NCBI GenBank assembly: GCA_050744165.1
Contig: JBOGGN010000435.1
Span: 1-10,329 of the forward strand
Direction of reading: 5' to 3'
Length of the DNA: 10,329 bases
Origin: JBOGGN01 sp050744165
GTDB lineage: Bacteria; Actinomycetota; Acidimicrobiia; Acidimicrobiales; Palsa-688
The notes beneath the pieces were generated by a model. It did no database searches. It saw only the letters and a program-made list of their open reading frames with translations, and was not told the DNA's origin. Within the stretch, counting starts at the first letter, position 1, and each line of letters opens with the position of its first letter. This document shows, one piece after another, positions 5,503 to 10,329 of this stretch. Both the position numbers and the translations under genes were made by a program.

Positions 5503-6390
5503 TCACGAGGTCTCCAAGCCGGGCAGCGCTCCCGGGGTGCTGGCTGTGGCGGCCAGCGCCGCCGCGGCGGCCAGCTCGCGATCCAGGCGCCGGTCCTCGC
5601 GGATGGCCTCGCGTTCCTCGGCGGTCATCCATTGGACCCCGACGATCATCACTGCCAGCAGGCCCAGCAACTCCCCGGCGGCCCACAGGATCCCGGCACC
5701 GGCCTGCTGGTCCGACAGAGCGAGGCCGGGCGCGATCAGCTTGGTCTGGGTGACCAGGGCGACGCCGATGATGGTGTGGAACGGCAAGGCCATCATCACG
5801 TACATCATGCGGGCCCCGTAGCCCAGGCGGTGGGGGGTGGGGTCGAGCCCGACCACCGGCCAGAAGAAGAGGCAGCCCGAGAGTACGAAGGCGACATGGA
5901 TGAGGTCGTGCAGCGGGACTGATTGCAACGTCTCTGCGTACAGCGGGGTGAAGTACAGGGCGAACATCAAGCCGCCGAAGGCCGACCATGCGGTCACCGG
6001 GTGGGTGAGGAGGCTGACCGGGCGGCTGTGCAGGATCTTGATGAGCCGGGCCCGCAATCCACGCTTGGCGCTTTGCAGCGCCAGGGTGATCGGGGCGCCG
6101 AGGGCCAGGAGCACCGGTGCCACCATGCCCAGCAGGAGGTGCTGGATCACGTGGGCGGTGAAGGACGTGGTGTCGGCGGTGCCGATGCCGCTCTGGGTGG
6201 CGACCGCCAGCACCAGCAGGCCCGAGAGGTAGGCCGAGGTACGCCGCCACGGCCACTGCCGACCCCGCCGGCCCAATCGGTGGGCCGCCGCCAGGTACCA
6301 CCAGCCGGCAAGGAGGATGACGAAAGCAGCGGACGGCTCCAGTCGGCTCCCCGTCACCACCTCACCGGCATTGAAGACCACCGCGGTCAC
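5503..6390 (-). CDS. ctaG: CtaG-type cytochrome c oxidase assembly membrane protein
   Basis: The protein is polytopic, with about seven hydrophobic segments, and matches the caa3_CtaG family implicated in assembly of heme-copper oxidases, probably at the copper-insertion stage. Key pattern: SFTAHVIQHLLLGMVAPVLLALGAP at about 76-100 with His80 and His84, HDLIH at 161-165, and His205 in ALPFH. Histidines placed near the membrane surface are a family hallmark and could bind copper. The C-terminus, after the last helix, is a charged and then Ala-rich tail (about 256-295). The start used is a GTG at 6388-6390, but no clear ribosome site precedes it; GTG codons at residues 4, 11 and 12 are alternatives. 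It is divergent from ctaE, whose oxidase it likely serves. It is distinct from the unrelated Cox11 protein also called CtaG. Confidence 0.9.
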   Translation of the reverse strand: MTAVVFNAGEVVTGSRLEPSAAFVILLAGWWYLAAAHRLGRRGRQWPWRRTSAYLSGLLVLAVATQSGIGTADTTSFTAHVIQHLLLGMVAPVLLALGAPITLALQSAKRGLRARLIKILHSRPVSLLTHPVTAWSAFGGLMFALYFTPLYAETLQSVPLHDLIHVAFVLSGCLFFWPVVGLDPTPHRLGYGARMMYVMMALPFHTIIGVALVTQTKLIAPGLALSDQQAGAGILWAAGELLGLLAVMIVGVQWMTAEEREAIREDRRLDRELAAAAALAATASTPGALPGLETS

Positions 6391-6460
6391 GAGTCACGAC
6401 GCTACTTCTGGGAACGTCGCGGTCGTGACCCGGGTGGCCGAGGTACTAGAAAGACTGACG
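6386..6460. promoter_or_regulatory. Divergent ctaG/ctaE control region with repeated GTCACGA elements
   Basis: The 70-bp gap between divergent genes must carry promoters for both directions unless they lie inside the coding regions. It holds GTCACGA twice in tandem (6386-6392 and 6393-6399) and an inverted copy, so that GTCACGAC (6393-6400) and GTCGTGAC (6422-6429) form perfect 8-bp arms 21 bp apart. The first copy overlaps the ctaG start codon. I see no consensus -35/-10 pair; TACTAG at about 6444-6449 is a weak -10 candidate for ctaE. An operator is an inference. Confidence 0.4.
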
Positions 6461-7042
6461 GTGTCCTCCGCCACCACCCTCCCGGCTCCCGCCAAGAGTC
6501 GGCGCCCCGAGTTGCTCGCCGTCGGGACGGTCGTGTGGCTGGCGTCGGAGTTGATGTTCTTCTCCGGGTTGTTCGCGGCGTATTACTCGCTGCGGGCTCA
6601 GAGTGCGGTGTGGCCACCGAAGAACGCCAACCTTGACGTCCTCAGCGCCACCATCGCCACCGCCTTGCTTGTCGGGTCCAGCGGCACCATGCAACTAGGC
6701 GTGCGAGCCGTGCTCCGCAACGACCGGGTCGCCTACCTCCGATGGCTGGCGGTGACCTTCGTGCTTGGGGCGGTGTTCGTCGCGTCGCAGGCCAACGACT
6801 GGTCCAAGTTGAACTTTTCGATCAGCTCCAACGCCTACGGCTCCGCCTTCTACCTCATGACCGGCTTCCACGGGCTCCATGTCATCGGCGGCCTGCTGGG
6901 GATGCTCATTGTCGGTGGCCGGGCGCTGTCGCCCGGCTTCGGCGCCGATGACCTGCCTTCAGTGGAGATGCTGTCCTACTACTGGCACTTCGTCGACGCC
7001 GTATGGATCGCACTATGGCTGACGATCTTCTTCATCCGCTGA
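6461..7042 (+). CDS. ctaE: Cytochrome c oxidase subunit III (CtaE)
   Basis: The 193-residue product is a five-helix subunit III of an aa3-type oxidase, the short form that lacks the first two helices of mitochondrial COX3. Signatures are WLASELMFFSGLFAAYYSLR at 26-45 with the conserved membrane Glu30, FHGLHVIGG at 136-144 and the C-terminal YYWHFVDAVW at 173-182. Subunit III stabilises subunit I and proton uptake. The GTG at 6461 is chosen for family length. The frame is open back to 6317, but that extension overlaps ctaG and has no homology. Only a weak purine-rich ribosome site (AGAAAG) precedes the GTG. It heads the ctaE-qcrCAB operon usual in actinobacteria and overlaps qcrC. Subunits I and II are not in this window. 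Confidence 0.93.
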   Translation: MSSATTLPAPAKSRRPELLAVGTVVWLASELMFFSGLFAAYYSLRAQSAVWPPKNANLDVLSATIATALLVGSSGTMQLGVRAVLRNDRVAYLRWLAVTFVLGAVFVASQANDWSKLNFSISSNAYGSAFYLMTGFHGLHVIGGLLGMLIVGGRALSPGFGADDLPSVEMLSYYWHFVDAVWIALWLTIFFIR

Positions 7043-7842
7043 CCGCCTCGCGCCCCTTCCGCGGGCCCCGCCTGGTCGTGGCCGCGGGCTTCCTCACCCT
7101 GGCGGCGCTGGTGGTCTTCTTCGCCACCCGGGGTCGGGCGTCGGCTCTTCCTGCTGGGCGGCCCGGTAACTCACTTGCTGCGGGCATCGGGGCCGCTCCG
7201 TTCACGACCGATCAGGTGGCGGCGGGGGGGCAGCTGTTCGCGGTCCACTGTTCCAGTTGCCATGGCCTCAAAGGCGCCGGCACCTCCAACGGGCCCACCC
7301 TGGTGGGGGTGGGGGTGGCGTCGGCCGACTTCTACCTGCGAACGGGGCGGATGCCGCTGAACGACCCCCACGCCCAGGCGACCCGCCACCACCCGGTCTT
7401 CCCCCCGGACCAGATTCAGGACCTCGATGCCTACGTGGCCTCCCTCGGGCCCGGGACTCCCATCCCCACCGTGCTCCCCGGAACTCTGCCCGCCGGCTAC
7501 CAGCTGTACGCCGACAACTGCGCCCAGTGCCACAACGTGGGCGGCTCCGGGGGGGCGCTCGGCTACGGCGACATCGTGCCCTCGCTGCGCAACGCCAGCG
7601 CCTTGGATGTCGTCGAGGCGGCCCGGATCGGCCCCGCCCCCATGCCGGTTTTCAACCCCTCGACGCTCTCCGAACAGCAGATCTCCGACATCGCCGACTA
7701 CGTCGAGTACCTGCACCACCCCGATGACCGTGGCGGCCTCGGTCTCGGCCACGTAGGTCCCATCCCCGAGGGTTTCGTGGCGTGGGTGATCGGCATGGGC
7801 GCCTTGATCCTGGTGACGCGCCTGATCGGGACCCGGGCATGA
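7003..7842 (+). CDS. qcrC: Di-heme cytochrome c subunit of the bc complex (QcrC)
   Basis: QcrC carries electrons from the Rieske protein to the oxidase in the actinobacterial bcc-aa3 supercomplex. The 279-residue frame has an N-terminal membrane segment (about 23-41), two c-type heme sites, CSSCH at 83-87 and CAQCH at 173-177, and a C-terminal anchor (about 257-274). Candidate axial methionines are Met117 (GRMPL) and Met214 (APMPV), one per heme domain. The two tandem domains replace the single-heme cytochrome c1 of proteobacteria. The ATG at 7003 overlaps ctaE by 40 nt; a second ATG at 7015 is equally possible and neither has a clear ribosome site. The TGA overlaps the qcrA ATG. Heme attachment needs a cytochrome c maturation system encoded elsewhere. 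Confidence 0.93.
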   Translation: MDRTMADDLLHPLTASRPFRGPRLVVAAGFLTLAALVVFFATRGRASALPAGRPGNSLAAGIGAAPFTTDQVAAGGQLFAVHCSSCHGLKGAGTSNGPTLVGVGVASADFYLRTGRMPLNDPHAQATRHHPVFPPDQIQDLDAYVASLGPGTPIPTVLPGTLPAGYQLYADNCAQCHNVGGSGGALGYGDIVPSLRNASALDVVEAARIGPAPMPVFNPSTLSEQQISDIADYVEYLHHPDDRGGLGLGHVGPIPEGFVAWVIGMGALILVTRLIGTRA

Positions 7843-8735
7843 CCGAGCAGGTGCCGACCTCGGGCGACGACGCCTACCGCCTGCAGGGCCGGCCCGGCGC
7901 CGAACGGCGCGTCGAGCGCCGCATCGGCCTGTACTGGGGCATCACCGCGGTGTCCGCCCTGGTCCTGGCGGGCGTCTACCTGTCCGGTGGCCAGCCCCAG
8001 ATCGAAGGGCTGCTGTTGCTGATCGCCTTCGGCTCGCTCGGCCTGGGCTTCGTCGTGTTCGCCCGCGACCTGCTCCCAGGGAGCGATCAGACCGCCGACC
8101 GGGGCGACCACGTCTCCTCCGAGGAGGAACGCAAGGCCGCCGGCACCGCTTTCGAGCGCGGCGAGCAGCCCTTCGTCCGACGTTCGTTCCTGCTGCGGAT
8201 GCTGGGGCTGGCCGGAGGGGCACTCGGGATCGCGGCCTTGTTCCCGATCAACTCTCTCGGCCCCCGTCCCGGCGACACGCTGGCCCACACCAGCTGGAAG
8301 AAGGGGTCCCGCCTGGTCGACGCCGACAACCGTCCGGTCCGGCTGGGCGACCTGGCCGTCAACGGGGTCCTCACCGTCTTTCCCGAGGGGGCGGCTGGCG
8401 ACGAGGACAGCCAGACGGTGCTCATCAACCTGGGCGACGCTCCACAAGACGTGCGGCCCGGGCGCCAAGACTGGTCGGTCGCGGGGCACGTTGCCTACTC
8501 CAAGGTGTGCACCCACGCCGGCTGCCCGGTCGGGCTGTACCGGTCGCTCAGCCACGAGTTGCTCTGCCCCTGCCACCAGTCGACCTTCGACGTCCTCGAC
8601 GGCTGCCGGCCAGTGTTCGGTCCCGCCGCCCGGTCGCTGCCGCAACTGGCCCTGATGGTCGACCAGGACGACTACCTGCAGGCCCAGCACGACTACTCCG
8701 AGCCGATCGGGCCCGGGTACTGGAACCGCGGATGA
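7839..8735 (+). CDS. qcrA: Rieske [2Fe-2S] subunit of the bc complex (QcrA)
   Basis: The Rieske protein takes an electron from menaquinol and passes it to QcrC. The 298-residue product has the cluster boxes CTHAGC (Cys224, His226) and CPCH (Cys243, His246), with Cys229 and Cys245 as the expected disulfide pair. Three membrane segments lie at about 29-50, 55-79 and 116-136. This is the actinobacterial three-helix form rather than the usual single helix. VRRSFLL at 113-119, just before the third segment, is a twin-arginine signal. It fits the known hybrid Sec/Tat insertion of actinobacterial Rieske proteins, where the folded cluster domain is exported by Tat. The start is the ATG that overlaps the qcrC stop (ATGA); an upstream extension to 7782 lies within qcrC and is not needed. 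Confidence 0.95.
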   Translation: MTEQVPTSGDDAYRLQGRPGAERRVERRIGLYWGITAVSALVLAGVYLSGGQPQIEGLLLLIAFGSLGLGFVVFARDLLPGSDQTADRGDHVSSEEERKAAGTAFERGEQPFVRRSFLLRMLGLAGGALGIAALFPINSLGPRPGDTLAHTSWKKGSRLVDADNRPVRLGDLAVNGVLTVFPEGAAGDEDSQTVLINLGDAPQDVRPGRQDWSVAGHVAYSKVCTHAGCPVGLYRSLSHELLCPCHQSTFDVLDGCRPVFGPAARSLPQLALMVDQDDYLQAQHDYSEPIGPGYWNRG

Positions 8736-10273
8736 GCGAGGGGGAGGCCACGGACCCAGACGCCATGGGCCCGGCCACCGCCGAGGACGATGGCGGCCGC
8801 AGGAGGCACCGCCGACGGAGCCGGGGCTCGCCAATCGAGGCCGGCGTGCACTGGATCGACGACCGCCTCGGGGTGTCGCGCTTCACCCAGACCGTGCTCG
8901 ACAAGATCTTCCCCGATCACTGGTCATTCATGATCGGCGAGATCGCCCTCTACTGCTTCGTCGTCCTCGTGGGAACGGGCATCTACCTGACGTTCTTCTT
9001 CTCGCCGAGCAGCCAGGTCGTCATCTACCACGGCAGCTACCGGCCGCTGCAGGGACTGCCCGTATCGGCCGCCTTCAACTCGGTGTTGAACATCAGCTTC
9101 GGGGTCCGAGCGGGCCTCGTCATGCGCCAGATGCACCACTGGGCGGCCCTGGTGTTCCTGGCCGCGATCGTCGTTCACCTGTGCCGCATCTTTTTCACCG
9201 GGGCCTTCCGCCGTCCCCGCGAGGTCAACTGGATCATCGGCGTCACCCTGCTGGTGCTGGCCATGGCCAACGGGTTCACCGGCTACTCGCTGCCTGACGA
9301 CCTGCTGTCTGGTACCGGCCTGCGGATCGCCTACTCCATCGTGCTGTCCGTCCCGCTCGTCGGTTCGTGGCTGGGGTTCTTGTTCTTCGGGGGCAAGTTC
9401 CCCGGGACCGACACCATCCAGCGGTTCTTCGTCATCCACGTGCTGCTGGTACCGGCGCTGATCGCGGTGTTCCTGACCGCCCATCTGGCCATCCTGTGGC
9501 ACCAGAAGCACACCGACTTCCCGGGCCCGGGGAAGTCCGAGACCACCATCCACGGAAGCCGGCTGTGGCCGCAGTACGCCGTCAAGTCGATGGCCTTGTT
9601 CTGCTTCGTGGTGGCCGTCCTGGCCGGCCTCGGAGGCCTGGCCCAGATCAACCCCATCTGGATCTACGGGCCCTACCAGCCCGCCGCGGTTACCTCGGCG
9701 TCACAACCGGACTGGTACATCGGCTGGCTGGAGGGCGCGCTGCGCATCATGCCACCCTGGGAAATCCGAGTGTTCCACCACAGCATCCCCAACCCCTTCT
9801 TCCCTGGCGTGTTGTTGCCCAGCATCACCTTCGGGATGCTGTATGCATGGCCGTTCCTGGAGCGCCACTTCACCAAGGACAACGAGCGCCACAACCTCCT
9901 CGACCGGCCAAGGGACCGCCCGCTGCGAAGCGCCTTCGGCGTGTCCACGATGACGTTCTACGCCATCTTGTTCCTGGCCGGTGCGACCGATGTGCTGGCT
10001 CCGACCTTCGGGCTGTCATTCCAGGCGCTGGTGCACCTGTTCCAGGTCGCCGTCTTCCTTCTCCCCGCGGTGATGGGGCTGCTCACCTGGCGGGTCATGA
10101 AGGAGCTGTCCCGGCAGCGGACGCATCCCATCCAGCAACCGGTCGGCGGCCGGATCCGGCGGACGCCGACCGGCGGCTACGAGCTCGAGGAGCCGCCGCC
10201 CGACGGGCACCAACCTGGCGATGGGTCTGCCCCCGAAGCAGCGGCGCCAGACCAGGCGCTGGAACCGTCCTGA
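8732..10273 (+). CDS. qcrB: Cytochrome b subunit of the bc complex (QcrB)
   Basis: QcrB holds the two b hemes and the quinol oxidation and reduction sites. The 513-residue product starts at an ATG overlapping the qcrA stop (ATGA). Heme ligands are His135 and His149 on helix B (14 apart, after Arg132) and His236 and His251 on helix D. The helix D spacing of 15 is that of b6f and Gram-positive enzymes, not the 14 of mitochondrial cytochrome b. PDWY at 326-329 is the Qo-site PEWY equivalent. It is a fused cytochrome b with both N- and C-terminal helix sets, unlike split b6/subunit IV. An Arg-rich cytoplasmic N-terminus (RRRHRRRSR at 23-31) and a Pro/acidic tail (from about 470) flank the core. 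This subunit is the target of Q203-type inhibitors in mycobacteria. Confidence 0.96.
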   Translation: MSEGEATDPDAMGPATAEDDGGRRRHRRRSRGSPIEAGVHWIDDRLGVSRFTQTVLDKIFPDHWSFMIGEIALYCFVVLVGTGIYLTFFFSPSSQVVIYHGSYRPLQGLPVSAAFNSVLNISFGVRAGLVMRQMHHWAALVFLAAIVVHLCRIFFTGAFRRPREVNWIIGVTLLVLAMANGFTGYSLPDDLLSGTGLRIAYSIVLSVPLVGSWLGFLFFGGKFPGTDTIQRFFVIHVLLVPALIAVFLTAHLAILWHQKHTDFPGPGKSETTIHGSRLWPQYAVKSMALFCFVVAVLAGLGGLAQINPIWIYGPYQPAAVTSASQPDWYIGWLEGALRIMPPWEIRVFHHSIPNPFFPGVLLPSITFGMLYAWPFLERHFTKDNERHNLLDRPRDRPLRSAFGVSTMTFYAILFLAGATDVLAPTFGLSFQALVHLFQVAVFLLPAVMGLLTWRVMKELSRQRTHPIQQPVGGRIRRTPTGGYELEEPPPDGHQPGDGSAPEAAAPDQALEPS

Positions 10274-10294
10274 CCCGACACCCACACCAATACC

Positions 10295-10323
10295 GAGAGC
10301 CCCTGCAGTGCAAGGGAGCTCTC
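10295..10323 (+). terminator. Hairpin after qcrB, probable terminator
   Basis: GAGAGC (10295-10300) pairs with GCTCTC (10318-10323). Inside it CCC pairs with GGG, and TGC pairs with GCA around a three-base loop, with single bulged A residues. The hairpin begins 21 nt after the qcrB stop and is followed by CCGTTT at the window edge, so a T-run may continue outside. This fits an intrinsic terminator for the ctaE-qcrCAB transcript. Confidence 0.5.
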
Positions 10324-10329
10324 CCGTTT

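Noticed and set aside
4335..5753. 472-codon open frame on the + strand opposite ilvA and the end of ctaG
   Set aside because: It is antisense to two well-recognised genes. Its translation is low-complexity (rich in Gly, His, Arg, Gln) without domains, as expected for a shadow frame in high-G+C DNA.
6317..6460. Upstream extension of the ctaE frame by 48 codons
   Set aside because: It overlaps the divergent ctaG gene, resembles no subunit III N-terminus, and would give 241 residues instead of the family's roughly 195-205.
7698..8834. 378-codon open frame on the - strand opposite qcrA
   Set aside because: It is a shadow of the Rieske gene with Gly/Ala/Arg-rich composition and no motif.

Overview
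This window is a stretch of high-G+C bacterial chromosome that looks actinobacterial, possibly from the class Acidimicrobiia or a near relative. That placement is inferred from four things: the rpsK-rpsD-rpoA-rplQ-truA order, the ctaE-qcrCAB order with a di-heme QcrC and a three-helix Rieske protein, frequent GTG starts, and strong G/C bias at third positions. The exact taxon cannot be fixed from the sequence.

Left block (1-3879, + strand). This is the distal end of the ribosomal protein/RNA polymerase alpha operon: the C-terminal half of S11 (rpsK), S4 (rpsD), RNA polymerase alpha (rpoA), L17 (rplQ) and tRNA pseudouridine synthase (truA). A secreted SGNH/GDSL hydrolase starts 4 nt after truA. 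The main surprise is in rpsD. An in-frame TAG at 739-741 stops S4 at residue 178, yet the same frame continues for 29 codons and encodes a normal conserved S4 C-terminus, ending at a second TAG at 829-831.

Middle block (3958-6390, - strand). In transcription order this holds a CtaG-type cytochrome oxidase assembly membrane protein, a threonine ammonia-lyase with a C-terminal ACT domain, and a 97-residue stand-alone CBM48/AMPK-beta-like glycogen-binding domain protein. Gaps are 13 and 23 bp, so one transcript is plausible. The last gene has clearly lower G+C (about 58% by hand count) than its neighbours.

Right block (6461-10273, + strand, divergent from ctaG). Cytochrome oxidase subunit III (ctaE) is followed by the cytochrome bc complex genes qcrC (di-heme cytochrome c), qcrA (Rieske) and qcrB (cytochrome b). 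These are coupled by overlaps, including two ATGA stop/start junctions. Together they encode much of the menaquinol-cytochrome c-oxygen branch of the respiratory chain. The di-heme QcrC fits a III-IV supercomplex that needs no soluble cytochrome c. Oxidase subunits I and II are not in the window. A terminator-like hairpin follows qcrB at the window edge.

No tRNA, rRNA, CRISPR array, insertion sequence or prophage gene was seen. No wholly new system is evident. The best leads are the interrupted rpsD, the low-G+C stand-alone CBM48 gene, and repeated 7-8 bp elements between the divergent ctaG and ctaE genes.
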